This document shows positions 1-9,957 of a DNA stretch of 64,000 bases, in pieces. A program made the position numbers and the translations under genes. The notes beneath the pieces are model-generated. The model was given only the letters and a program-made list of their open reading frames with translations, searched no databases and had not been told where the DNA came from. The stretch covers positions 1,132,709 to 1,196,708 of the forward strand of contig CAJNDS010002424.1 in the NCBI GenBank assembly GCA_905221605.1. The letters run 5' to 3'. The stretch comes from Symbiodinium natans (lineage: Eukaryota; Sar; Dinophyceae; Suessiales; Symbiodiniaceae). Within the stretch, counting starts at the first letter, position 1. Each line of letters starts with the position of its first letter.

Positions 1-800
1 CTGTGCAGGACTTTGCCGCGCACTGGAGGAAGGCTTCGCCTACTCTGCAAACTGCGCACTAGCTACCAGATTGGGGCACTCAAGGGGCTCATAAATGGGT
101 TACAAGTACAGTTATAATTGGGTTATAAGTACCATGAACCTGCATTTAGTAGCCGATGAGGTCTTGATGATTAGTTGTCTTTTCACGTGGCTCACGCTGC
201 ATGCAAGCTTGGGTGCGTCAATCCCTTCTGTGGGGGTTCTCTAATAAAATTAGTCCAAATTTTCATTGGGGACCCTAAGTATCAGTCTCCGCATTAAAAT
301 GAGAACCTCCCATGCGTGCGAAGCTTGCAGGGTGTGAAAGCTGTATAGCAGCTGGTTGCCCGTGCGAGGTGGTGAAGTACCCCATCTTCTTGCAATGGCG
401 CAATGTGATCCCGGCGAAGTTGCAAATCAGACCCCTTCGGAGTTTAGAGCGTCCGAGGTCGTAGTTTTCAATGCTGGCTCTCTCGTGTCCCGTCATACGG
501 CAAACCTTGGGCAGAGTGAGCATCGAGTCACTCTGACAAGTTTGGCATGTAGGGATCTAAATCAAGCTCAGGCTTTGGGGTGCTCAATGATGAATCGCAG
601 GCTGAAGTTTGCTACCATCCGTTGTCCCACGTGTGTGGGAAGCAAGCAGCCTACCGTCGTCCCCACATCCAGGGCAACAGACGTCACCCACATACATATC
701 TGGGGCTATGGGCCATTGGTGTTGGTGAGGGTCCAGGTAGGGTCTGCGTCTCTCCATATGCGGGGACCTGGGGATGATTCAGGCTCTAGTTCAGGGTTTT
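1..800. other. Left edge: unique sequence with family D remnant
   Basis: Mostly non-telomeric sequence. Positions about 60-148 resemble one end of the family D short element seen complete at 13668-13776 (GGGTTATAAGTACC...ATGAACCT). A 148-codon open frame (356-802, +) and an 82-codon frame on the other strand overlap one another. Neither shows a domain I recognise, so neither is called a gene. Confidence 0.35.
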
Positions 801-809
801 AGGCTGTAG

Positions 810-1320
810 AGGGTTCTTGATTTCCGGGTAAACCCTAAACCCCTTGGACTTTGAGTTCGGGAGAACACGACTGTTGCTGGGGTGTAGGGTTTCTATCCAC
901 GCCAAACCTGAGATTCGAATGCGGGCCTGGGAGGTTAGATGACGCATGATATACAACAGTTTGGCATTATGTATGTTTCGTTGAGTTAACATGCATATAC
1001 ATATATATATATATACACATATTATATTCTCTGCAATTAAAGATAGAGTATATGTCTTGCAACTGACGAAATACACAGTCTTTCAGTGTAGGTGAACCTG
1101 ACGTGGCGTTGAGGACTTTACAGCTCTGGTGCTTCCGCACTTCGCCAGGAACCGTCTTCACACCTGGATCAGGTTGTCTCCAGCGCGTCGGGCACCTAGG
1201 ACCCTTGAGTAGGCCCTTATTGGGTTTAGGGTTTAGGGTTTAGGGTTTAGGGTTCAGGGTTTAGGGTTTCGGGTTCAGGGTTCAGGGTTCAGGGTTTAGG
1301 AGGGTTTAGGTTCCGTTGTA
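810..1320. repeat. Telomere-like repeats and TA microsatellite
   Basis: Short telomere-like runs in mixed orientation (810-900), a TATATA microsatellite at about 994-1022, then a clear TTTAGGG-strand array at 1221-1310 with TTCAGGG variants. Positions 1325-1370 (AAAAAGGGCACC...CCTAGGTTACTC) match a motif found again near 33560-33600, so this is a dispersed element fragment. Confidence 0.7.
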
Positions 1321-1609
1321 AGCCCCTTTTAAGCCAAAAAGGGCACCCTTCTTGTTCCTAGGTTACTCCTGGGTCTAGGGCACTCTACATCCTGATGACA
1401 CTCCAGGTGCATGGGTTGGGAGGAGGGAGTTGCTAGCCCCGCAGTGGTGTGTTCATCGAACTCGCTCATCCGACTTGTCAAACGCTGCTGAAATGCTTGC
1501 TTGCAAAGTTCATGTTTATGGCAAGCCACAGCAATCTCAGCCGATAGTTTTCCCACACTAGTGTTAAACCACTGTGCAATTCCGGGACATATAGGAGTTG
1601 ATGTACTAA

Positions 1610-2330
1610 GCCCCTAAAAACCCAAACCTAAACCCTGTACCCTAAACCCTAAACCTGCAACCCTAAACCAGACGTAAGTATCGACATCCCTCACCATCAA
1701 TCCATCCCTGTACCCCACACCCCGAAACCCGAAATGCACACCAAACCCTCCCTAACATCCTGAAAAACCCTAGAACACTACAGCCCTAAAAGCCCTCAAC
1801 CCTAAATCCTCCTAAACCCACTGAAGCCCTAAGACCCTAAGAACCCCAAGAACACTAAGAGCCCTAAACCCCCTAACCCCCGAAACCCTAAAACTCTAAG
1901 ACCCTAGATTCCTAAACCCCCTCAAGTCGTAAGCCCTAAACCCAACACCCCTAAAGCCCTCACACCCTAAAACCCGCTGAGGAACCCACCCTAAAACCTT
2001 AAACCCCCTAAGACCCGCTGAGGAACTCACCCTAAAACCCTGAAACCCCAAAACTCTAAAACCTAAAAACCCGCTCATACCCTGAGAACCCTACTGTAAT
2101 CCCTAAACCCCCCTAAACACCCTAAAACCCTCAAACCCTAAAACCCGCTGAGGAGCTCACCCAAAAAACTTACGCTTAAACCCCCTAAAACCCTCAAACC
2201 CTAAAACCCTAAACCCCCTAAAACCCTAAACCCTAAACCTTAAGCACCCTAAAACCCCCTAGAACCCTAAACCCTCTAAAACCCTAAACCCTAAGCACCC
2301 TAAAACCCTCAACAAACCTTCGCTGAGGAA
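1610..2330 (-). repeat. Long degenerate CCCTAAA-strand telomere-like array
   Basis: About 700 bp of diverged CCCTAAA/CCCTAAAA units. A non-telomeric motif, CGCTGAGGAACTC or a close variant, occurs inside it near 1975, 2008 and 2143, and again at the start of the coding island that follows (2321). The array lies directly upstream of the first membrane-segment exon, so it would form the 3' part of an intron on the + strand. Confidence 0.85.
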
Positions 2331-2422
2331 CTCTCACTTCGTCCTGGCGTTGGTCGTGACACCTTTGCTGATCATTCTGGCGATTGTTCTGCTGAACGGT
2401 CACCGCCTCAAGCTGGTGAACC
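2321..2422 (+). CDS. Exon-like island: transmembrane segment 1
   Basis: Open on the + strand and encodes a very hydrophobic stretch (SHFVLALVVTPLLIILAIVL) ending in a basic tail (HRLKL), typical of a membrane helix. Flanked by CCCTAAA-type repeat on the left and TTTAGGG-type on the right. Together with the islands at 2751 and 3452 it probably belongs to one multi-pass membrane protein; the family is not recognised. The left boundary is uncertain because its first 13 bp also occur as copies in the upstream array. This is an internal exon or a fragment, with no start codon. Confidence 0.5.
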
Positions 2423-2640
2423 CTTTAGGGTTCAGGGTTTAGGGTTTAGGTTTCAGGGTTTTTTGGGTTCAGGGTGAAGGGTTTAGGGTTTAGGGTTTAG
2501 GTTTCAGGGTGTAGGGTGAAGGGTTCAGGTTTCAGGGTTTTTTGGGTTCAGGGTGAAGGGTTTATAGGGTTTAGGGCTCAGGGTTTAGGGTTTAGGGTTT
2601 ACAAACCCTATAGGGTTTGGGGTTTAGGGTTTCGAGGCTT
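2423..2640 (+). repeat. TTTAGGG array with 70-bp internal duplication
   Basis: Telomere-like repeats on the TTTAGGG strand with TTTCAGGG variants. A segment containing GGGTTTTTTGGGTTCAGGG followed by TGAAGGG is present twice in tandem (about 2451-2520 and 2525-2590), showing segmental duplication within the array. It directly follows the exon-like island at 2321-2422. Confidence 0.85.
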
Positions 2641-2750
2641 CGGGGGACGGGGGCTGGCGGCCAGGATGCTGTCAAGCACTGCAATTTTGCCCCCCAAACC
2701 CCAAGCCCTAAACTCCCTTAAGCCCTAAACTCTGAACCCTAAACCCTTAG

Positions 2751-2823
2751 ACCCGCCGCCGGCGCAAGGCTTACTGCAACTGCTGATGTGGTTTGGGCTG
2801 GCGGCACTCCTGACATTTTTTCT
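2751..2823 (+). CDS. Exon-like island: transmembrane segment 2
   Basis: After a CCCTTAG acceptor-like end at 2749-2750 the + strand reads PPAQGLLQLLMWFGLAALL followed by TFFLF, an amphipathic lead and a hydrophobic helix. CCCTAAA-type repeat (2695-2748) precedes it, and TTTAGGG sequence begins within its last codons. The acceptor AG is itself part of a telomere-repeat variant. Probably another exon of the membrane protein started upstream; no family can be named. Confidence 0.5.
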
Positions 2824-2835
2824 GTTTAGGGTTCC

Positions 2836-2940
2836 AAGTATGGGCCCTTATAAACTACGCATGAGACGGGCCCATACTTCGGATCCCTATAAAGAAGGGT
2901 AAGGGACCATACTAAGGGCCGATGGCTCCAACCTTAGATT
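2836..2940. mobile_element. MITE-like element, family E (TATGGGCCC)
   Basis: Starts AGTATGGGCCCTTATAAA and ends with AAGGGACCATACTAAGGGCC. Related copies occur at 33370-33466, 55243-55325 and, in part, 57683-57775. All share a TATGGGCCC-like left end and a GGGACCAT(A/G)...ACTACC-like right end. Short, non-coding and dispersed, as expected for a non-autonomous DNA element. Confidence 0.5.
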
Positions 2941-3017
2941 CTGCATGGGCCGGTCTACATCCGTGTTGCCTCATGCGGCTTTAGGGTTCAGGATTTATAC
3001 GGTCAGATCCTCCCCTT

Positions 3018-3266
3018 TTGGGTTTAGGGTTTAGGGCCCCCCCCCACCCACCCCGCCCTCTTCCGAAAAAGAAGGACTTTTATTTTGAACAACCTCGAAG
3101 TCCCCTACTATTGCTGGCTTGTTGGCAGATGTGCCACATGCAGCTTGGGACGTTGAAGCCGCTCTCAGAAAGGGGAGTTGACAGCGAACTCAGCCAAAGC
3201 AGTTCATCGTCACTTAACTCTGTTGGAACTCCTTCTCTGCCTAAACCCCAAGACCCTGCACCCTAA
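3018..3266 (+). CDS. Possible exon with Ser-rich stretch
   Basis: An open frame runs across non-telomeric sequence between a TTTAGGG run (2975-3037) and a CCCTAAA run (3240-3290). It includes LLLLACWQMC and a Ser-rich segment SELSQSSSSSLNS. An AG acceptor-like site (TTGGCAG) lies at about 3127. Flank orientation is opposite to most islands. No domain is recognised, and it may be fortuitous. Confidence 0.2.
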   Translation: MGLGFRAPPHPPRPLPKKKDFYFEQPRSPLLLLACWQMCHMQLGTLKPLSERGVDSELSQSSSSSLNSVGTPSLPKPQDPAP

Positions 3267-3451
3267 ACCTTACGAGCCTAAACGTCTTACCTGGCACCTG
3301 ACACGTTGGCCAGGGACCCCATCGGCCGCCAACCTCCGAGAATGCAATGATGGGCCGCCTTGGCCAGCACCCTAACACGAGGCTTTGGTTAGGAGTTGGG
3401 TTTGGGGTTTTGGTCCCTAATCTCGAAGCTCTGAGCCCCAAGCCCTAAACG

Positions 3452-3545
3452 GAGTTTACGCTTGCAATTCTCGGAGCCCGTTGGGATCTGGAGCATCAAA
3501 GCTTTGTCGGATTTGGGCTTGTGTGGCTTTTATGGTTGGCTTTTG
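3452..3545 (+). CDS. Exon-like island: transmembrane segment 3
   Basis: The + strand reads FTLAILGARWDLEHQ followed by SFVGFGLVWLLWLAFGFV, a polar link and a long hydrophobic helix with several Trp residues. CCCTAAA-type sequence lies directly to the left (3430-3450) and TTTAGGG-type to the right (3545-3610). It is the third membrane-segment island within 1.3 kb on the same strand, supporting a multi-pass membrane protein gene whose other exons were not identified. Confidence 0.5.
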
Positions 3546-4204
3546 GGTTTGTAGGTTTTAGGGTTCCGGGGTTTAGAGGGTTTGGGGTTTCGAGGTTTTA
3601 GGCTTAGGGTGTGGAGTGCGTGGCTGAGGCAGAACTACGGAATCAGGACGTAGAAGCACTTATATGCAAGCCAGGTTTAGCCCTAAACTCGAAATCCGCC
3701 CCTTCGCAGAAATACTTTGGCACAGACTTGTAAATCTGCTGCTCGCAGCATCTCTTGCGGCTCTGAGCAGCTCGTGCTGATGTACTCCGAAGAAGGCCCA
3801 TCTCCCGCCCAAAGCGGCTGTGCCCTGAAACCCTTCCACAACCACTCAGTCGTAATTCCAGAGATGGCTGCCCCTTTCCCCTGACAACGCTCGCTGCTAG
3901 CTAGAAACCCTGAAGCCCAAAAGGGCTGCACCTTAAGCCTAAAACCACTAACCCTGAACCGTAAGCCTACAGACCGATCGGGTGCACAGCCCCAAACCCT
4001 AAGCCCCACAGCCCTAAACCCCAAACGTAAACCTTTGCCCAGAGACTACAGAAGATGCCTTTTTTGCTAGGGTAAGGAGCATTCCGCAAATCATGTTAGG
4101 CTTCTGGGGGGAGGGGTGGGGGTTCCTGATAACGAGGATCAGACTCTGTCTGGGGGGGTTTCTCAGCAGCACCCCTCTCTTGGGAAAAGCCCCTTCTAGG
4201 ATCC

Positions 4205-4442
4205 TAAACCCTAAACCCTATGCCTATGCCCTAAACCCTGAATCCTATACCCTGAACCCCCAGCCCTCATTAAGGGACGTTGGGAGTCTCCGTGCCTCCC
4301 AAGGCCGGAAACTTCTCCCCACGATGTACAACTACCAATCAGAGGAGCAAACGGCATCTCGGAAGAAGTTGCTTAGGGTTTAGGGTTCAGGGTTTAGGGT
4401 TTAGGGTTTAGGGTTTTGGGTTTTGGGTTTTGGGTTTTGGGG
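4205..4442 (+). CDS. Exon-like island between opposed telomere arrays
   Basis: The interval 4262-4372 lies between CCCTAAA repeats (4200-4260) and a TTTAGGG array (4369-4442). The + frame carries RDVGSLRASQGRKLLPTMYN followed by YQSEEQTASRKKLL, basic and hydrophilic, with no recognised domain. Its flanks match the general pattern of islands in this window. Exon limits are not defined by clear splice signals. Confidence 0.35.
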
Positions 4443-4799
4443 GTCATCCTCAATTTGATAGAATCCCGAAACTGCGAAGAAAGATCATTATCGAATGCCT
4501 GCATGAAAACAGGGTCTCTCATTCGGATTTTGGCGCGCGTATCCAGGCTTCCTTTTTTTGGCGAAAGAGTGTGTGTATGTGGGGTGTACGGATGGGGTAG
4601 TAGTATAACGCGACGTCCTTTAACCCGTACTCTTGTATTGTGCCTACTGTACGAATCCGGCAAGCCTCAGGCCTTGCGCCCACAAGCTTGAGCCCTAAAG
4701 GGCTTAGGGCATTTAGGGTCTTTATTGGCGAAGCAGTTGTTGTAAATTTAGGTGCCCATTCTGGGAGACATTCTGCCCGTGGCTCTAAACCCTAAACCC

Positions 4800-6640
4800 T
4801 GAACCCTAATAATTAAAACTTCTTCCAACATTGTCCATTAACTCAACAGAACACTCCGAATTGATCAGTCAGGATACCTAAGGTCCCTACTTCTACAGTA
4901 GGGGAGTGGTTACCTGGTTCAGGATTTTGTTTTGAGGATTCAGGGTGTATTGTGTAGGATTTAGAGTTTAGAGGGTCAAGGCTTTAGCTCGTGGGTACGG
5001 CTTACGGCTGCCAAAGCCTTGTTCCTGATGCGAGGCGAGCGGCAATGAGCAGCCTTCCTACGTACAGTTCTGAGTCACCGATTACACGACCCTTGGCGCA
5101 TGGGTACAGCACCCTCCACAGCACAGCCTACCTGACACCCGGCCCGTACTATGTTAGAACATTTTGATTGGTTGAAGTGTTCGACACATCTAAGCCTCAT
5201 ACCTGCAAAACATGCACTAGCCCCACATAATGAAAGAGTGTGTCTCCACATGAGAAGAAACTCAACACACATCACACGTGTTCATATGCCTGCTGCCGAT
5301 CCGCCGCGGCAACTGGAAAAGCAGCATCGTGGTGGGAAGTTGACCTTGGGACGAGTGCACATTTCAAGCTAATTAGCGAGATTTCGTGCACCCCAAAACC
5401 CTAGAACACAAAAGCCCCGATGCAAGTTCCTCCATGCCCGCCAGTGAAGTTCAAGAGGGACGTTACGTTGTGGTTTTAGGGCTTAGGTGTTCAACTACGT
5501 TGCGGATCTGGAGTGTGCAAGGAATGCCGCATCACTCACCCGCCCTTTTCGAAACACACACATTTGCAGGACATGAGTCTACGAATTGGGCAGCTCCTTG
5601 CATCACTGATCCTCATAGTGCAAGTCTTGCGCCTACATAATTACTCGAGAACGCTAATGAAGAGGTCGCCTCGGAGCGGACCCACTATGTAAGATTTTCG
5701 GGTCCCAAAACCCTCAATATTCAATCCTTATCTTTACAGAGGAAGATAGCCTATGTAGCACTCACGGAAGGCTCGAGGCCCCCACGGGAGCAAGCCGCAA
5801 TCGCGGCCAAAGCCCAACCCATAATATAGGGGTTGGAAGGGTCGGAAGAGTTGCTGACTATTCCCTTATGGTCCCTATATTAACTCTTACAACCCCCAAG
5901 CATGAAGGCCCCGATAGTGCAGGGTTTAGGGTGTAGCGTCTAATGTAGGGTTGGTTTCCCTGCACCCCGGTGCCCCTTAATGATGGCCCTATGGCGCCTT
6001 ATGAGGAAAAGATGGGTATCGATTTTTACATTCTCTCTCTCTCTCTCTATATATATATATACATATAGGCCAAATACTTTACGTGGTTGTAAGGGTTTAG
6101 CGATCCCATTTCTCAGGGTTTAAAGCACTAGTATAAGCTGGAGCCGCAACACTGCTCGGGAACTGGCTCAGCAGCACGTGCGATTTCAGAGGGCTTTGAC
6201 CTTCTGACCGTTGTGCAGCCAGTCCAGCATCTAAGGGGTTTAGGGTTTCGGGTGGGCAGTCGGTTGCAGTGCATTGGGAGAGGGATCCTGGGCATCGTTT
6301 AAGGCGACTCACTTGCACATGCCAGAGATGGTTTTTTTTGGCAGTCTGTAGACTGTAGAACTACACACCCAACCTTGACCCCGACACCCCAAGCATAGTC
6401 CCACCAACGCAGTACCCAGTTTCAGTCAGCGCACATCTAGACCCCCGTACCAGGGCGACATCAGGAAGCCTCATCTTTTTTCACCCCGGGCCCCCATTCG
6501 TGACTTCCGCGATGGTGGCCGCGTCGAACCTCCCCGCACCGTTGACGGACGGGGAACTTATCAATAGCGCCTCGCTGAGCGACCCTCGGCAGGGTACGAT
6601 CATATTGCATTCTCAGAGAGAAGGGTCTTACGCGTGGGTA
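4800..6640. other. Mostly unique DNA, no gene recognised
   Basis: Only short telomere-like runs are present. A CT/TA microsatellite lies at 6032-6066. Positions 5815-5905 resemble a family with GGGGTCGGAA...TTCCCTTATGGTCCC, also seen near 44565-44650. Open frames of 60-84 codons occur on both strands without recognisable domains. I see nothing else. Confidence 0.5.
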
Positions 6641-6930
6641 CTTTGGGTTTAGGTTTAGGGTTTAGGGTTTAGGGTTTAGGGTTTAGGGTTTAGGGATGTC
6701 CAGTCTTGGATAATGTATACCCGACGATGCAAGAGGCGTCCGCGCTGTCTGACTGGATTCTTTGATTGCCTGCGGTTTGCACAGTAGAGTCCTACCTTGG
6801 GATGTGATGTCAGCATCTTCCCATGAGCCAGGCCCCCGAAACTTGCCCCTCGTGAGTTTGACGAATCCTTGGTAAACCCCAAACACCCTGAAGTTCAGGC
6901 TTTAGGGTTTAGGGTTCAGGGTTTAGGGTT
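6641..6930 (+). repeat. Two TTTAGGG arrays around a unique segment
   Basis: A clean TTTAGGG run (6641-6695, about seven units) and a second with TTCAGGG variants (6898-6930) flank about 200 bp of unique sequence. Both arrays point the same way, unlike the opposed arrays around most exon islands, and no convincing coding frame lies between them. Confidence 0.85.
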
Positions 6931-7402
6931 TGAACTCCCTCGTAAACATTGGCTTGGCATCAGATGAGAAGTGCCTAGGCTATCCTCCTAGCCGATCCCT
7001 AGCCTTTCCAGGCAGACCTTCGAGGATACCGTAGTGACCCGATTAAGTAATATAGGGGTAGGAAATAGTTATACCAATAGCACTCCCTTATTTTGGCCCA
7101 ATAAATATTTATAGTATAGTAGCCCCCTAAAACCCTATTCATTATTCTCATGATTAAGCCCCATATTACCGCAACCAGAACAATGGCTTGTTACCCCCAT
7201 GCAAAGGGTCTACGGCACGGGCCATGATGGGTACCTTGGCAGTCCAGGCGAACCCGTAAACTACTGAAACCTGACATAGACTAAACCCAAGCCTCCCAAA
7301 CCCCCTCAACCCATAAAACCCTTAATGAGATCTCAAACCCCCCTACAAAAAAAACCTTAACCCCTAAACCCTAAACCCTAAACCCCAAACCCCAAACCCC
7401 AG

Positions 7403-7484
7403 CAAGGATGTGCCAGACTCAGAGTCCCTGGCTGCCTGGCTCCTGGACAAAGGCGCGGATGCCTGGGCCTATACGCCCCCTTAG
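7403..7484 (+). CDS. Exon-like island (SLAAWLLDKGADAW)
   Basis: Follows a CCCTAAA array (7270-7402). The + frame reads KDVPDSESLAAWLLDKGADA then WAYTP and stops. The helix-rich, acidic make-up resembles an ankyrin-type helix pair, but one unit is too little to call a family. A TA microsatellite lies 20 bp downstream. Confidence 0.4.
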
Positions 7485-7719
7485 GAACTATGTTTTCTTG
7501 AATGGCTGTATATATATATATATACATGGATCCACCTGAATCCTGAGAAACTCGGCATGTAAGCCTATATTATATATAGACTCCGGAAAACCCTAGATTC
7601 TTGCACTCTTGAATCGACAGGTTTGGATACGACGGACTGGGGCAAGGACAACACCAAGGGCGTCAGCAAGTTCTGGAAGGCCTCCTTGGGAGAATTTTTG
7701 CGAGCCCGAAAGCCTCCGA

Positions 7720-7800
7720 AAGTGCGAACCCTAAACCCTAAACCCTCCCATAGAGCTGAGATGTTGGAGTGCATGGTGTTCATGACTTTGGGGTAGTTGT
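7720..7800 (+). CDS. Possible short exon after CCCTAAA array
   Basis: After a short CCCTAAA array (7720-7755) and a CATAG acceptor-like site, the + strand reads EMLECMVFMTLG before a GTAGTT donor-like site. Very short; supported only by splice-like ends and by sharing strand and flank with neighbouring islands. Confidence 0.25.
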
Positions 7801-7905
7801 CGATTTGGGATTCAGGGTTTAAAGTTTCTCTTTCTGGACCCTGAAGCCCTAAACCCTGAACCCTAAACCTTAAACCTTAAACCCTAAACCCTAAACCCTA
7901 AATCC

Positions 7906-8024
7906 CAGCGTCGCCCCAGGAGATCAAGCTCAACGAAGCTGCTCTGGAGCTATGGCGAGCCGCAGACGGCACCCTGATTCCAGTTCGGACTACGCACGTT
8001 CTGCGTGCAAAGGCCGGGAGAGTT
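7906..8024 (+). CDS. Exon-like island with LELW...THVL module
   Basis: Lies between a CCCTAAA array (7845-7905) and a TTTAGGG array (8022-8058). The + frame reads QEIKLNEAALELWRAADGTL and then IPVRTTHVLRAKAG. The same layout (ELW, DG, six residues, THVL) is rebuilt when the islands at 21184-21236 and 21993-22085 are joined, so this exon appears to be a fused paralogue of those two. Function unknown; the repeated module suggests a gene family or an internally repeated protein. Confidence 0.55.
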
Positions 8025-8339
8025 TAGGGTTTAGGGTCTAGGGTTTAGGGTTTAGGGTACTTTTATCTGTACTTATAACCATATATTGGGGCACTTAAGG
8101 GGCTGATAAGTACGCCGTGTAAAGCGTACAACGCCTAATCAAGCATTAGCCCTGGAGCTTGGGGTCTGAACGCTCAGGCACTCAACCCTCAGCTAAGCCC
8201 AAACCACGAAGCACTCACACACCATCGCTTCCTAAGTAGGCCCTTGGGACATGAGTTATTTGCCCTTGTTGGGCTTACCAGGGTCCTATCTAGGATATCT
8301 CTTTCAAAGGGCTCAAAGGTCAGCCCTATACCCCATACC

Positions 8340-8720
8340 CTAAACGCTAACCCCTAAACCCTAAACGCTGAGCTTTGAGCCTTTCACCCTGAAGCCTCCG
8401 ACATACCTGACCTTCAACTCTGCTAGAGGTGCAGCGAAGAGCCACCACACCTTCAGAACAATCTCTATAAGCCCTTAGACTTCCTGGTGTGTAGGGTTTG
8501 TATTTAGGGTGTTCGCGTTTAGGATCTATAGGATTTAGGGTTTGCTGGGTTTGGGGTTCACCTGCCGGGTGCGATCCTCAGCTCGGATGACGAGGATGAA
8601 AGTCCTCTGCATGTTGGGTCAACAATTTGCCCTAAGGAGAGGGACCCTAAACACTCAGTCCTAAACCCTAAACCCTCATTAAACCCTAATTAAACCCTAA
8701 ACCCTACACCACTCCTAAGC
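8340..8720. repeat. Mixed telomere-like runs
   Basis: CCCTAAA-type runs at 8340-8375 and 8645-8712, and TTTAGGG-type at 8490-8560, separated by unique DNA. Near 8565-8605 a frame reads LPGAILSSDDEDESPLHV, but its flanks have the orientation opposite to most islands, so it is not called an exon. Confidence 0.65.
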
Positions 8721-8759
8721 CTAAGCTCATGAAGTTCTGAAGCCTAAGCTCATGTTCAG

Positions 8760-8830
8760 GCGGAACTCCCTAGAGCCCAACGGTATGTACCGGATGTTCT
8801 CGGACGTGCCGAGCAAGCCCTTGAAATCAA
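8760..8830 (+). CDS. Exon-like island (NSLEPNGMYRMF)
   Basis: After a TTCAG acceptor (8755-8759) the + strand reads RNSLEPNGMYRMFSDVPSKP. A strong donor-like GTATGT occurs at 8783, so the real exon could be only 23 bp. A CCCTAAA array lies about 45 bp upstream. No family is recognised. Confidence 0.35.
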
Positions 8831-9059
8831 TTGAAATCAATATGTATATCTTCTTCTGTGAAGATCCTATCAGGTTTGTTTGCATTTGCAGTATGCGATA
8901 CATCTGGCACCTTTGACCAAGTCATGCTCTCGTCTCGCGCGCCGTGGACAGGTGACCTCCCCCGACAGGTATGAACGAGGGATTTTCCTGTTCAACACCT
9001 GGCAACAGTACGGCTCCCCGTCTCTGATTCAAATGTCGTGAGGCTCCCGAGTTCATGTT

Positions 9060-9375
9060 AAAGTACACAGCAATTCTAGCAAAGAAGCCGGCGTCTTCTG
9101 CTGCTAGTGCTGCTGCTGCTGCCAGACTGCAGCAAGTAGACTCGATGTAGGATTTGCTGGGCGATTGTCATCATGGCTGCTATACATACAAAAATCAATG
9201 TAGAAAACATATATATATGTATATATATATATACAAATCGTGGTTGTTTTTGTCCTTGTCCTCCTCACTTAGCTTTGTAAGTCTGTCCTTGTCAAATGCA
9301 ACTCCTTCCTTCAGCATGCCTCGTCATCCCAGGGGATGGTCGCACGCGGACGCGGAATGGGCTTCTATCAGAGAC
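9060..9375. other. CTG-rich and TATA microsatellite region
   Basis: A run of GCTGCTGCTG-like triplets at about 9100-9130 and a TATATA microsatellite at 9205-9235. A 122-codon frame overlapping these is low in complexity and continues into the adjacent element, so it is not called a gene. Confidence 0.5.
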
Positions 9376-9502
9376 TTGGGAGCGCAGTGGTACCCTTTAC
9401 CAATTTCGTTGGTTCTGGGTTCCCTTGTAAAGGTAACTAGCCAAAAACAGGGGCCCGGGGTACCTGATACGCTTATTATAATCTGGTTACCGGGCTACTC
9501 AT
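9376..9502. mobile_element. MITE-like element, family C (CAGTGGTACCC)
   Basis: Left end AGCGCAGTGGTACCCTTTAC and right end GGTTACCGGGCTACTC are imperfect inverted repeats. Copies at 18284-18392, 25781-25868 and 46133-46240 share both ends plus an inner GGTT(C/G)...TTCCCTTRTA...AACC core. About 110-125 bp and non-coding. Confidence 0.6.
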
Positions 9503-9617
9503 CAGGAGAAGCTGACAACTGACGAGATGCCTTTAGAGGCAAACCTCCATGAGGCTCCTTGGCCAGCGTTTATGTGGCCGATGCATGGACTCTTTTGGGG
9601 AGATGGTAAGGAAATTC

Positions 9618-9711
9618 GGTTTAGGGTTTAGGGTTTAGGGTTTAGGGTTTAGGGTTTAGGGTTTAGGGTTTAGGGTTTAGGGTTTAGGGTTTAGGGTTTA
9701 GGGTTTAGGGG
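9618..9711 (+). repeat. Pure TTTAGGG array, about 13 units
   Basis: One of the cleanest interstitial telomere-repeat blocks in the window, with no variant units visible. It lies about 230 bp upstream of the RCC1-like gene. High purity suggests recent insertion or recent homogenisation. Confidence 0.95.
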
Positions 9712-9814
9712 GTGGAGTCTTCGACATGTGTAGGTGACGCGAACTGCAGCCTTGCTTGGAAACCATGTCTTTCAGTCCGAGATGTGACAGCAGCGAGCTC
9801 CGCCCAAGCCGCAT

Positions 9815-9957
9815 TCTGAAATGGCCATATGGGCATGTCCCCGAATAGGGGTTCCCGAATATATCCCCCAAAAACCAGTAGAACCTTCATTCTGAACATA
9901 CCTCCGCCCAAAATTCCCCTGAATTTTCGGAACCCCCCCAAATGGCCATATGTGTTG
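9815..9957. mobile_element. MITE-like element, family B, overlapping a start codon
   Basis: Imperfect inverted ends: ATGGCCATATGGGCATGTCC on the left and, on the right, CCCCAAATGGCCATATG. The inner ends carry the CCGAATAGGGG motif common to this family (others at 11255-11335, 27465-27550, 41486-41583, 43142-43260, 44132-44180, 60795-60897 and 61524-61634). The right end includes the ATG used by the RCC1-like open frame, so the element may supply the start codon. Confidence 0.55.

Noticed and set aside
275-802. Overlapping 82- and 148-codon frames on opposite strands
   Set aside because: No recognised domain in either; both cannot be judged without a search. Left unannotated as genes.
1896-2078. 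Frames rich in GFRVLGFRGF or NPKP peptides across the window
   Set aside because: Direct readings of telomere-type repeat. Kept only where a non-repetitive frame and splice-like sites exist.
8565-8610. Exon-like peptide LPGAILSSDDEDESPLHV
   Set aside because: No splice-like ends, and flanking arrays face the wrong way.
9618-9711. A true chromosome end
   Set aside because: Pure TTTAGGG array, but unique DNA and genes continue on both sides, and dozens of similar arrays occur in both orientations.
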